From: Pampus argenteus
Taxonomy: Eukaryota; Chordata; Actinopteri; Scombriformes; Stromateidae
Assembly: GCA_036937835.1 (NCBI GenBank)
Contig: CM072879.1
Location: 9,970,001-10,034,000 of the forward strand
Direction: 5' to 3'
DNA: 64,000 nt
Shown: positions 51,101 to 60,468 of the stretch, piece after piece
Numbering within the stretch: the stretch's first letter is position 1
Layout of the letters: the number at the start of each line of letters is the position of its first letter
Translations under genes and position numbers: made by a program
Notes under the pieces: model-generated
Told to the model about the DNA's origin: nothing
What the model saw: only the letters and a program-made list of their open reading frames with translations
The model's database searches: none

Positions 51101-54100
51101 CTGGCTGATTGGGTTTCTGGCCACACACCGATAAGTTCCCTTGTCCTCTTTTCTCACAGGACTGATAAAAAGCGTGGCGTTGTCGTGGGAGAAGTGGTAT
51201 CTGTCAGCAGGACCCAGAGGGACATTGTCCCTCAGCCACTGAAACGCAACTCTTGTTCCTCTCTCAACAGAACAAGTCCAGGTAACGTTGGCCTTGTCCT
51301 CAACAACTGCATACGTTGGGTACTTCTCAATGACTGGAGTGGACACTGGGACTAACGGAAAAGAAAAGGAGTTGGTATGTTTAGGCTTTTAAGGCAAATA
51401 AGTGTCATCAACAGCATTAGCATGACAGGAGACATGAGGAAAGACCTTTAAAACACTCACCGTCCACATTTACACGCACTGTCCTCTCCTCTTTGATAAC
51501 CAGTCCTTTCTTGTTATGAAACTGTATGTTGAGGCTTAGGTGATAATCCCCTTCATCGTCCTGGTTTAATTTCCGAATTAGCAAAGAAACATTGGGTTCT
51601 CTGAAGGAGATATGGTTATGATACATCATGTCAGTGATTGTGGCATTTTTGGTAAACGTCACCAATGTGGTCCTGGTGCCACTCGTCCTGGTGTGGGACC
51701 ACGTTCCCTGGATCTCCGCCTCGTCCAACTGGAAGCGAGTCTCAACAGGCAGGAGCAGGGATTTCCCTTCAGTACCATGGTGGAGTAATGAAGGGATGTG
51801 GATCAACTCGGAGCTGGCCTCTGTGTTGGTGGGAGATGACAAGGTAATGAAGAGTATTGTAGCTGCCATTGAAGGCAGGATAAATAAATAAATACATAGA
51901 TACATACATGAATAGGTTATTAAATAGTTTAATAAATATTGAGTTAAAAATACAGTTAATTAATGAACACATTTCTAAGATTATTATTTTGATATTAAAA
52001 GCAACGTCAAGTGCATTTCATATTTTGTTTTACTATGGGCATAAGGGTTATTTTTGGGTAGGAACCAAAGTTCTGCCGTCTCAAGTTGACGGGTGTTCCC
52101 TTTTTGAGTTGCCACACATTATCAGAACAATTTGGATCACGCAGCAGACGGGTGCTGATGCTGCGGATAACTAACAAGTGTTAAGACGCTAAAAGGATAT
52201 TAAGTTCATCGACTTAAGTTTCCTCTGTGAAAGTGAAAGCGGCCAATGAGGTATGTTTTGTTGGTTTGTTACTTGTTTTATTTAGTAAATTTAACGTAAA
52301 GTCTTCTAAGTCATGTATCATATCGTTATGTTTGTACCATTAAGTCTTTTATGTGTACCTAATTTATTTTCATGTACTTTCCTTTGTATGTTTTTTACCA
52401 GTTCTCACGGCGAAAAATCACGCAGATGTGATTAAAGTCTGTAACATAAAGAACCGCTTGGTTTCGTCATTTCGTTCACGAGAGGGAATTACAGTGAGAA
52501 CTCAGCCACCACGACACGAAGGGAGCGCGTGATCAGCAAGAAGAAGGCTGTGGAGCGCCGCCGTCGTCGGAGCTGTGAAGATGGTTTCGCAGGAGCATCT
52601 CGTCAAAGGACAGTATGCAGCCTGTCGGTAACCTAAGATTGTTGTGTGGTTATGCCAACGTGAAGCACGTTTAAGCCAAGTTAAATGTGAAGACGGTGGA
52701 GTAGCCTCATCAAGTTAATTGATTGCACGCAGTATAAGGACTTAAGTTTCAGGACGTGCATATTTCACCAAGGGATTCTTACTAAGTTTTGAACTGTGAA
52801 ATATTTGGTTATTATTATTACATTGTGTTGACTTGATGTTTTGAATGCATATAGCCTACGTTAAGTGGCGTTTATGATTTAATGTTACGGCTATTTCTGA
52901 TGATTATTTAGTTTAAAGTGCAAAGGCAGAAACCTACTTTAAAGGTGATTTTAAGTTCCAAAAGGGTAATTTGATTTTATATTGAACTGAAATAACTGTA
53001 CTGTCATACAAGGCATTTAGGGCATCACTTGACATTTAAGTTAGTGCATTCTCATTTAATATTATTGCACTTATTACTCGTTTATAATCATTTGTGTTAT
53101 TACTATAGGGCCTATAACTAACAACTCTACACTAGAGATATTACTTTTCTGTTTCATAAAGTAGCCTTTTGAACATACAGGACAGCAAGTTAAACTAAGC
53201 AAAACAATTTAGTCAGTAGTGATTATACAAGTATTTTATACAAAATTTATACAAGGTATATTTAAGGTTTTAGGCACCTAAGGCTAAATTACTTTATTAT
53301 ATTAGAATTTGATTTATATTAGCATACTAAAATGGCTGATAAGACCATTGCAAGTGAGAGTCAAGATCCAGATGTTGCGCCTGGAGGTGAAGAGGAGTCT
53401 GTACACGACAAACTCCATGATGAAAACCTGAAAAAACTTCAACGTAATTTCAACAGAAAGTATGAGAGATGGAAAGATCTTGCCAAAGAGGCTAGGAAGG
53501 CACTCTATCTTCCTCACTCGGGTGCTGTTCTACAAGAGCACCAGAATAAAGTTCAGTCTGCTGATGCTGAAGTAAGGCAACGTTATGAGGACATTCGCCG
53601 ACATAGTGTTCCGGACGGAGACACCCGTCGTCGGGTAGACACCTGCGATGCTGTATCAAGACAGCTCATTGAACGGCTGCATGTTCTGCTTCATGAAGAC
53701 ACAGCTCAGCATTTCTCTAAAATACAAGCACCGTGGGGTGACACTGGCTCAGTGTTTTCATCTGGAAAAGACAAGTTGTCTCTTCTGAGTAGCTCAATCT
53801 CCGGACGTGGTTCAGGACGCTCAAGCCTGTCCTCCACAAGAAAGCTGGAAGCACAAGCAGAGTTGGCTGCGACTAATGCTGCATTGAAAGTTCTAGATGA
53901 AATGGAACAGGAAGAAAAGGAGCTCAAGAGGCTTGAAGATGTGAACAGGATGAAGCTAGCGCAACAAGAAGCAGAAAATGCTGAGAGACAGAAGCTATTA
54001 GAAGAGAAGCGCAGACAGTTAGAACGTTTAGAAACAACTAAAAGAATGTCTGCTGCAAAGGCAAGATTGCAAGTCTACGAACAAGACGCAGGTTCAGATG

Positions 54101-57100
54101 AAGAGATATCAGATCTTCTTCATGATCATAACCTATCAAGGCCTTCACCTAAACATAATACCCGTCCAAAGTACAACACACGGTCTGGCAATAACTACTT
54201 CACCACAAGCCATGAAGTTCGACGTCCCACTTCTCAGGACCACAGTACCAATATGCTAGCGGAAGCAATAGTTGAGTCCATCAATGCAAGCCGTCTCCCA
54301 GTGCCAGAGCCGCCAGTCTTTAGTGGAGATCCAATGAGATATAAAGACTGGAAGATGTCATTCCAAACCCTAATAGGTCGGAAGAACATTCCTGTAAATG
54401 AAAAGATTTACTATCTACGCAAGTATGTCGCAGGAGCTGCCAAAAAGGTGATTGAAAGCTATTTCCTAGCGGGCACTGAGAAAGCTTATGAGTCAGCATG
54501 GGAAATATTGGAAGAAAGATACGGTAACTCCTTTGTTGTCGCTAAAGCCTTCCGCGACAAGTTAAATTCGTGGCCGAAGATAGGACCCAAAGATAGTGTT
54601 GAACTACGAGAGTTCGCAGACTTTCTTCGAGGCTGTCAAGCAGCAATGTATCACATCAAGAATCTTGCAGTTTTGAACGACTGCAGTGAAAATCAAAAAC
54701 TGCTCAGCAAGCTTCCAGACTGGCTAACCGCCAGATGGAACAGAAAGGTTGTGGAGTTTGAAGAAGCCACCAAAAGCTTTCCAAGTTTCAGCAACTTTGT
54801 TGAGTTTGTCTCTGGAGAAGCCAAGATAGCTTGCAATCCGATGACTTCGCTTCATGCTCTGAAGAGTGGTGATTGTGAAAGAGCAAAGCCGTTAAAGGTC
54901 CGAAATGTTGGTGCAAAGGTGCTAGCAAGTGCATCAGAAGAGAAACCAGATATTGAAGGACAAAAGGGCAATGCTAGAGAGTGTACGTTCTGTGAGAAGA
55001 CCAATCATGCCATTCAGACATGTCGAAAGTTCATGGAGAAACCTGTCAAGGAGCGAATTAAGTATGTGCAGACAAAGAAGTTGTGTTTTGCATGCTTAAA
55101 GCCAGGACATTACTCAAAGAGCTGCGAGAAAAGAAGCTTTTGCAATACATGCAAGGGGAGGCATCCCACATGTCTACATGAAGACCGCACCAAGGCGGAT
55201 GAAAGTGTCCAAGCTGACAGACAAAGGGAGAGTGGAAAACAAACAAAGGAAAGAGAGAGCTCAAATGAACCTAAACATAATGACACAAGGTCTACAACTA
55301 GTGAAGTAACAAGCACAGCTACATCTAATCAAGTCATGCACAATGGGAATAGCACGTATGCTTCCACAATAGTGCCAGTTTGGCTGTCAACAACAAGCAA
55401 TCCAGAGGCTGAAGTTCTTGTGTACGCTCTTTTGGATAGTCAGAGCGACAGCACGTTCATCCTACGAGAACGAGCAGAGGCACTTGATACACAGATGCAG
55501 CCTGTGCAGTTGAAGCTCTCCACTCTTGCGTCCAAGCAAACTGTAATTCCAAGTCACAAGGTAATTGGGTTACAGGTCAGGGGCTTTTATTCCTCTAAGA
55601 AAATTCTTCTACCCGGGACTTATTCACGAGAGTTCATTCCGGCTAGCCTAAGCCACATTCCTACTCCCAAGACAGCAAGAGCCTGGACTCACCTAGAGCA
55701 CCTTGCTGATGAGATAGCTCCTTTAATAGACTGTGATGTTGGTCTCCTTATAGGGTACAATTGTTCTCAAGCCCTGTTGCCAAGAGAAATTGTATCAGGC
55801 AAAGATGAGGAGCCATTTGCAGTTAAGACCGATCTGGGCTGGAGCATCATTGGCTGTGTCAATCCATGTATTGATTATGGAGATGCTATTGGCAGCAGCC
55901 ACAGAATCGTTGTGAGGCAAGTCACACCAACCCCGCAGTCACCAGGTGACCTAACAAGTCAAGTCCAGTACATATGCAGAACACAAGTGAAGGAAGTCAT
56001 CGCTCCTGCAGATGTGCTGAAAGTGCTTGAATCAGATTTCAGCGAAAGAAATGTGGAAGATGCCCATTTCTCTCAAGATGACCTTCGCTTCATTTCGATA
56101 ATGGAGGAGGGCATAAAGACGCATGCAAATGGACAGCGAGAGATGCCATTGCCATTTAAGGAAAACAAGCCGTGTCTGCCCAACAACTTGAAGTGTGCAG
56201 ACCATCGTCTTCGATGCCTGAAAAGGAGATTTCAGAAGGACAAGCAATATCACGAGGACTATGTTGCATTCATGAATGACATCATATCCCGCGGAGATGC
56301 TGAGAAGGTCCCAGAAAGTGGCTGGCTGTGCAAACTACGGCCTGAAGCATGTTGCTGCGCAAGGGCGAGGTCAATTCAGCGAAGCAACCATCCACTTCTA
56401 AGACCACGGTGGGAGTCTTGGCTCTTTGACTTGAAGAACCTGGCGGACGTCAAGATTCAGCACTGAGTTGAAGTTGGCAAAGGTCACAAAGGTCTATCTT
56501 GCAGAAGATGGATGTGTGAGGAAGTTACAACTGTTGATCAGTGACTCAACTTTGGATAAACATGGAAAGCGTATTAGAAAGCCAGTCTACCTGGAGAGAC
56601 CTATCCATAAGACGGTCACCCTGATTGAAGCCGAGTGATACAGCCACATCTTTTCTTACAATGTGTCTTATTGTCCAGCACTAATGTGTAGGTTTGATTA
56701 AAATCACAAGTGATTTGGTGGGAGTGTAGCTGCCATTGAAGGCAGGATAAATAAATAAATACATAGATACATACATGAATAGGTTATTAAATAGTTTAAT
56801 AAATATTGAGTTAAAAATACAGTTAATTAATGAACACATTTCTAAGATTATTATTTTGATATTAAAAGCAACGTCAAGTGCATTTCATATTTTGTTTTAC
56901 TATGGGCATAAGGGTTATTTTTGGGTAGGAACCAAAGTTCTGCCGTCTCAAGTTGACGGGTGTTCCCTTTTTGAGTTGCCACACATTATCAGAACAATTT
57001 GGATCACGCAGCAGACGGGTGCTGATGCTGCGGATAACTAACAAGTGTTAAGACGCTAAAAGGATATTAAGTTCATCGACTTAAGTTTCCTCTGTGAAAG

Positions 57101-60100
57101 TGAAAGCGGCCAATGAGGTATGTTTTGTTGGTTTGTTACTTGTTTTATTTAGTAAATTTAACGTAAAGTCTTCTAAGTCATGTATCATATCGTTATGTTT
57201 GTACCATTAAGTCTTTTATGTGTACCTAATTTATTTTCATGTACTTTCCTTTGTATGTTTTTTACCAGTTCTCACGGCGAAAAATCACGCAGATGTGATT
57301 AAAGTCTGTAACATAAAGAACCGCTTGGTTTCGTCATTTCGTTCACGAGAGGGAATTACAAGTATATTAATATAGGACCATTTTATTTTTGAGGAGTCAT
57401 TTTAGGGATGATGCATGAGACTGTAAAGTGCATTAGCAACAGTTTCATATGGGGCAATTCACCATCTAGACACTAAGCAAGTCGCATACAGTCACATTTT
57501 AGATGCATCCAGATGCCTGCTGCTGCTGTAAACTAATGATGATGATGACAGTGTGGAGACTGAAATAAAACAGTAAAGATGCAGAAAAACTAAAACAAAG
57601 AGTAAAAAGACACTAAAATGTGTCGTGTACTGACTGCAGTCAGATAATTCTCAGTGGGTTTATCACTATGAAAGACTTCTTTCATAGTACACATAGTCAG
57701 CAGACTATTTGGTCTAGTCCCTTTTGTATATGATAACCACAAAAAATGAAAATCCATTCAGTCTCGCTTGAAAACTATGTCACATATTAATGCTGCATTG
57801 ACTGTTTTTTTGTCCTCGGTGATAATTCAATATTGGAATTTATTGACTTGCAGTGTAATCATATTATAATGATGATACATTTTTTTGTTTGTTTTAAAAA
57901 CTTTTCCTGTCCAAATTAAGTAATTCAAGAACTCAGTTACGAGCCGAAAACATATTTTGCATATATTTTCTGTATCATCAGTATTGTTAAAACCAAATAT
58001 TATTCATGTTATTGATTTCAGCAACACTGGTAGCTCAACTGTGCATTAAAACAACTATGAGTGAGGGTGATAATATGCAAGCACAACACAACGTTAAATG
58101 ATTATAGCCATTTAACGATAAACTCAGGTCTGTTGTTGACTCTCTGATCTTATAATCTATATCCTAGTCTTCAAATCGTTCAGGTCCTGAAACTGTAGTG
58201 AGTTAATATTGACCCAGCTTACTACAGATTGTCCTTGTTGTCAGACAAGGACGAGGCCTGTCTCTTTTATCTCAACTTGTTGCAAAACAAACACTCGGGC
58301 TGTCTGAACTAACTGGATGACTGTTGACCTATTGCACCTTGTTGTCTGTTTGAGCGCTGGCTGGTTGCCAGGGCATTTTGTACACTGGTTACAGACTGAA
58401 AACAGAAGAAGCTTGGAAGATCGTATCATTTCAACTAGAGGTTTTAATCAAATGTACATAAGCCTCATTCATCCAGGTCATGGTTGTCTCAAGGAAATTA
58501 AATCGGACGCAACTGGACTTGGTTATTCGTCGACTTTCACCGTCGACTTTCACCTCTGGACTCTCATGGACTCATCCAAGAAGCCTCTTGGATGAGTCCA
58601 TGAGAGTCCAGTTGCGTTCGATTTAATTTCCTTGGGAAAATCAAATGTACAGCGACAGTATAAATTCGCTGCATTGTAAGACTGAAATCAATCTGTTTTC
58701 TGTCATTATATATATTCCATTCCTTCATGTTTCAGCTGAGTCATGGCCCAGAGGTGGCGTTTGGCAGGACAACTCCAGACAACTTCAAACTGTGTCCTCG
58801 TGTGATTTTGATCATTTTGAAGTTTAAAAAAAACGAGGTGAATTAGAAAAGTGTTTGGATGCCAGGTTGATCTTAGCAACAGCATGTGAGTAGGCAGAGC
58901 TAGTGTGATACAAACTTGCTAAAAACCTCTCACTTTCTGTTGACAGGAGTCTATTTTTTACTACCCCCTTTCTCTTACTCCGGCCTCACTTGAAGCGTGT
59001 TTCAGTCTCTTCTTTAACTCAGAATTATGGAAATTACTCTGGTGGGGTGTTCTGGAAAAAATTCTCATGAAAGACTATTTGTTTATTATATATTTTCCAC
59101 TGATTTAATCTTTAGATCTAATGTAGTTCTTAAAAAAAGAGGAATAGTATGTTACATTAATTGATTAATTAAAGCATTTTCATTTCTCTACCTCTAATCT
59201 TTCTTTTTGTCTTTATCACCCTCTCCTCTGCCCTCCCTGCTGACCGGTTCATACTTCCTCCTCAGGGACATCCAGCTGGTGTCAGCCAGGTCCCTGGTGA
59301 CTGATACCCATGTTGCTCATCACAATAGACTCACTGTCTGTCTGGTGTTATGTCCTAAATAATACATGCAGTGCTGACACCCCCGCCACACGTTCCACTC
59401 TTACTGGCCTGCAGGCCAGTTTCTGTGTGCCTGTGTGTGTGTGTGTTTGTGTGTTGTCAGTAGCAGGAGTGTGCCAGTGTTTACACCAGCTGATACATGG
59501 TGAAAAGGCAGAATGAGGAGAAGTGTGCCGAGCCCGCTCCTCCACTGTTGTCCTCAAACACCACACAGATTGTTGTGGTGATAAGGTACCGTGGAGGAGG
59601 AGATTACAGCGACAATGGGCTTTAGGGGTGAGAGGATATCTTCATTATTAGTTACTCACACACACACACAGGTAACAAGGCGCACACACACACACACACA
59701 CCTTCAAACAAGTACGTGTAGAGAGCCACAGGCACCTGCCTCTTATCGCCCTCACACACATCCAAGTTGTTTGGATACTAAATAAAGTCACCCGGTGCAT
59801 GTCCAAACCATCATCACCATCTTCTGTCCTCTTTCAGATAAGATAAATACTTCTCCTCCAGGAGGGTTGATGATACAAAACACCCAATCAGGGGAGAGTC
59901 TGTTTTTAAGGTCCATGTTTCTATCATGTGAGAAATACTGGTAACGTCTGTTATCACTGAGTCACAGAGCTATGTCAGTTCTTCTTTCCACTGACCTCTT
60001 CCTGTCATCTTAAACTTACAGCCAACAATAATAGAAAAGTCATACGGTGAGGACTATTAAAAAAGGACATGCCAGTCAACCAGTATATATTTTAAAAGGA

Positions 60101-60468
60101 ATCTTGCAAAGAATAAAGCTTGAATTGAATATTGAAAATATTTGCAATATTTCCAATATTAAGAAAAATCATAAAAACCGTAAATGTCCTTGGAGTTTCA
60201 TTACTGCTGCTCAAAACCATTGTAAGACGAAGAATTTCACATAGTTTCGGTGTACATGTTGTTACTGTGCACTACAAAAAAAACTTCCGCAACTCACCCC
60301 TCAGTTTTACCCTGCCAACCAAACAAACAAAGCAACCACAGTAACTGCTACAGCTACAAAACACTGACAACTCGCGCACATTACACACACATCCCACGAC
60401 AACAACTCACCTGTTAGGATGAACAGAAATGAGCAGACACAAAGCGTTGTTCTTCCTGTGGCCTCCAT
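48036..60468 (-). CDS. hepacam2: hepacam2 gene, nine coding exons, 460 aa
   Basis: HEPACAM2 (MIKI) is a type I membrane glycoprotein of the immunoglobulin superfamily, reported at the Golgi and centrosomes in mammals. Nine exons join in frame to 1,383 bases. Layout: signal peptide (about residues 1-19); V-like Ig domain without cysteines (exon 2); two C2-type Ig domains, each with a cysteine pair (exons 3 and 4); transmembrane helix MALLSIITVCSLFGIGCMLL (exon 5); and a cytoplasmic tail with FGIYEFV and TTIYDVI tyrosine motifs (exons 8 and 9). The length matches human HEPACAM2 (about 462), as do the GPYNLEVNSGQGL and HEDATEDFGIYEF blocks. Several N-x-S/T glycosylation sites lie in the ectodomain. 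Intron 1 carries a recent BEL-type retrotransposon. The reading frame itself is intact. It lies about 2.5 kb upstream of vps50. Confidence 0.93.
48256..48329 (-). CDS. hepacam2: hepacam2 exon 8
   Basis: Seventy-four bases: GHEDATEDFGIYEFVSIPGK then MESTQ. The FGIYEFV tyrosine motif is nearly identical in mammals. The acceptor is ATCAACAG and the donor CAG|GTATTT. Confidence 0.95.
48428..48462 (-). CDS. hepacam2: hepacam2 exon 7 (35 bp)
   Basis: It encodes RPLSEQKRPHRS with split codons at both ends. The acceptor GGCAG follows a 12-T run and the donor is CAG|GTAACC. The G-R-P start resembles the mammalian cytoplasmic segment. Confidence 0.8.
48572..48593 (-). CDS. hepacam2: hepacam2 exon 6 (22-bp microexon)
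   Basis: It encodes VLMSIYK plus parts of two codons, just inside the membrane. The acceptor is TCAACAG and the donor AAG|GTAAGAG. It was placed by frame continuity with exons 5 and 7 and by the corresponding basic juxtamembrane stretch in the mammalian protein. Confidence 0.75.
48889..49023 (-). CDS. hepacam2: hepacam2 exon 5 (transmembrane)
   Basis: The 135 bases encode a short stalk (KEKHTQEGSSVSP), a transmembrane helix and a basic stop-transfer segment (RQTCHPKR). The acceptor is TTTGCAG and the donor GAG|GTTAGA. Confidence 0.92.
49629..49928 (-). CDS. hepacam2: hepacam2 exon 4 (second C2-type Ig domain)
   Basis: The 300 bases begin YGPYNLEVNSGQGLRTGEVF. They include FFECQADSNPPNSYVWIF and EEYMCRAFNNVTQKQDE, matching the membrane-proximal Ig domain of HEPACAM2. 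The acceptor is CTCTGCAG and the donor ACAG|GTGGGTAG. Confidence 0.96.
50209..50232. repeat. (CA)n microsatellite
   Basis: CA run in hepacam2 intron 3. The rest of that intron (49,929-51,063) shows nothing recognisable. Confidence 0.93.
51064..51351 (-). CDS. hepacam2: hepacam2 exon 3 (first C2-type Ig domain)
   Basis: The 288 bases include KANVTWTCSVERGTRVAFQW and KEDKGTYRCVARNPIS, giving the C...W...D-x-G-x-Y-x-C Ig pattern. The acceptor is CCGTTAG and the donor TACT|GTGAGTAG. Confidence 0.95.
51461..51820 (-). CDS. hepacam2: hepacam2 exon 2 (V-like Ig domain)
   Basis: The 360 bases start EASSELIHIPSLLHHGTEGK and end RTVRVNVD. They include NVSLLIRKLNQDDEGDYHLS, the typical end of a V-set fold. 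No cysteine is present, as in mammalian HEPACAM2. The acceptor is CCAACACAG and the donor ACG|GTGAGTG. The retrotransposon begins 36 bases upstream of the acceptor AG. Confidence 0.93.
51853..51857. repeat. Target-site duplication AGTAT (left copy)
   Basis: Five bases directly before the 5' LTR, repeated at 57,361-57,365 directly after the 3' LTR. Length fits BEL/Pao integrases (4-6 bp). Confidence 0.9.
51858..52493 (+). repeat. 5' LTR of the BEL-type element
   Basis: 636 bp, TG...CA ends. It includes short AAAT/ACAT repeats near its start and an ATTAAA about 60 bp before its end. On the opposite strand it carries two AATAAA hexamers (52,277-52,282 and 52,363-52,368). Confidence 0.95.
53332..56466 (+). 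CDS. Gag-protease polyprotein of BEL-type retrotransposon
   Basis: 1,044 codons, uninterrupted. Residues 1-150 are charged, and about 170-250 form a Glu/Lys/Arg-rich coiled coil. About 320-480 is the DUF1759-like gag domain (PVFSGDPMRYKDW...). Two cysteine-histidine knuckles (C551... and CFACLKPGHYSKSC from 585) and a third Cys-rich segment near 604 follow. Then comes a DUF1758-like aspartic protease with LLDSQSDSTFI, catalytic Asp about residue 702. From about 900 the sequence enters the start of the reverse-transcriptase region, then loses homology at about residue 997 where a deletion shifts the frame; the last 47 residues are out of frame. A polyprotein of this family normally continues through RT, RNase H and integrase. 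The product could still form gag particles if expressed (inference). Confidence 0.85.
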   Translation: MADKTIASESQDPDVAPGGEEESVHDKLHDENLKKLQRNFNRKYERWKDLAKEARKALYLPHSGAVLQEHQNKVQSADAEVRQRYEDIRRHSVPDGDTRRRVDTCDAVSRQLIERLHVLLHEDTAQHFSKIQAPWGDTGSVFSSGKDKLSLLSSSISGRGSGRSSLSSTRKLEAQAELAATNAALKVLDEMEQEEKELKRLEDVNRMKLAQQEAENAERQKLLEEKRRQLERLETTKRMSAAKARLQVYEQDAGSDEEISDLLHDHNLSRPSPKHNTRPKYNTRSGNNYFTTSHEVRRPTSQDHSTNMLAEAIVESINASRLPVPEPPVFSGDPMRYKDWKMSFQTLIGRKNIPVNEKIYYLRKYVAGAAKKVIESYFLAGTEKAYESAWEILEERYGNSFVVAKAFRDKLNSWPKIGPKDSVELREFADFLRGCQAAMYHIKNLAVLNDCSENQKLLSKLPDWLTARWNRKVVEFEEATKSFPSFSNFVEFVSGEAKIACNPMTSLHALKSGDCERAKPLKVRNVGAKVLASASEEKPDIEGQKGNARECTFCEKTNHAIQTCRKFMEKPVKERIKYVQTKKLCFACLKPGHYSKSCEKRSFCNTCKGRHPTCLHEDRTKADESVQADRQRESGKQTKERESSNEPKHNDTRSTTSEVTSTATSNQVMHNGNSTYASTIVPVWLSTTSNPEAEVLVYALLDSQSDSTFILRERAEALDTQMQPVQLKLSTLASKQTVIPSHKVIGLQVRGFYSSKKILLPGTYSREFIPASLSHIPTPKTARAWTHLEHLADEIAPLIDCDVGLLIGYNCSQALLPREIVSGKDEEPFAVKTDLGWSIIGCVNPCIDYGDAIGSSHRIVVRQVTPTPQSPGDLTSQVQYICRTQVKEVIAPADVLKVLESDFSERNVEDAHFSQDDLRFISIMEEGIKTHANGQREMPLPFKENKPCLPNNLKCADHRLRCLKRRFQKDKQYHEDYVAFMNDIISRGDAEKVPESGWLCKLRPEACCCARARSIQRSNHPLLRPRWESWLFDLKNLADVKIQH
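56324..56638 (+). pseudogene. Pol remnants of the BEL-type element
   Basis: In the frame one base ahead of the gag frame, 56,324-56,398 encodes a short piece (Cys-Ala-Asn-Tyr-Gly...) resembling the RT segment just before the catalytic Y-x-D-D, then meets TAA. Sequence from about 56,468 to the TGA at 56,636-56,638 resembles the C-terminal tail of BEL integrases (E-D-G-C-V-R-K and L-E-R-P-I motifs). Everything between, including the catalytic residues, is absent, so at least two internal deletions occurred. Confidence 0.65.
56725..57360 (+). repeat. 3' LTR of the BEL-type element
   Basis: 636 bp, read as identical to the 5' LTR base for base. The hepacam2 pre-mRNA meets this copy first. Its antisense AATAAA hexamers are at 57,144-57,149 and 57,230-57,235. 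Confidence 0.95.
57366..60410. other. hepacam2 intron 1 upstream of the insertion
   Basis: About 3 kb of ordinary intronic DNA, with the inverted repeat at 58,490-58,634 and small CA runs near 59,660-59,701. No exon or transposase is recognised. Confidence 0.55.
58490..58634. repeat. Compound inverted repeat (foldback)
   Basis: An inner perfect 25-bp stem (58,556-58,580 with 58,587-58,611) closes on the 6-base loop AAGCCT. The 29-bp outer arms (58,490-58,518 and 58,606-58,634) are complementary with one mismatch. The left side carries an extra block with two perfect tandem copies of CGTCGACTTTCAC (58,528-58,553). It may be a MITE-like foldback or part of a dispersed fish repeat. Confidence 0.75.
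60411..60468 (-). CDS. hepacam2: hepacam2 exon 1 (signal peptide)
   Basis: Nineteen codons plus one base: MEATGRTTLCVCSFLFILT, a signal peptide. The donor is CAG|GTGAGTTG. The start sits in an excellent context, GCCATGG. An out-of-frame ATG lies 5 bases upstream (see findings). Confidence 0.88.

Larger units (their letters stand above)
51858..57360 (+). mobile_element. BEL/Pao-type LTR retrotransposon, recent, pol-deleted
   Basis: A 5,503-bp element with two 636-bp LTRs (TGTAGC...ATTACA) that read identically, and the 5-bp target duplication AGTAT at 51,853-51,857 and 57,361-57,365. Between them lie an 838-bp leader, one long gag-protease frame (53,332-56,466), scraps of pol, and a purine-rich GGTGGGAG tract directly before the 3' LTR. 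The BEL/Pao assignment rests on the gag-protease architecture (DUF1759-like, CCHC knuckles, DUF1758-like protease). No standard TGG-type primer-binding site is visible after the 5' LTR. It lies in intron 1 of hepacam2, opposite to the gene. Identical LTRs indicate a very young insertion. It cannot be autonomous, because most of reverse transcriptase, RNase H and the integrase core are missing. Confidence 0.9.

Noticed and set aside
51417..51905. Extension of hepacam2 exon 2 upstream to the Met at 51,905 (MYLCIYLFILPSMAA...)
   Set aside because: The hydrophobic start looks like a signal peptide but lies partly inside the LTR. The acceptor at 51,821-51,822 and the exon 1 signal peptide join in perfect phase, so this is normally intronic. 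It could only matter if transcription started at the LTR.
51908..52174. 88-codon frame in the 5' LTR, repeated identically at 56,775-57,041
   Set aside because: The repetition simply reflects identical LTRs. There is no recognisable protein and no conservation evidence.
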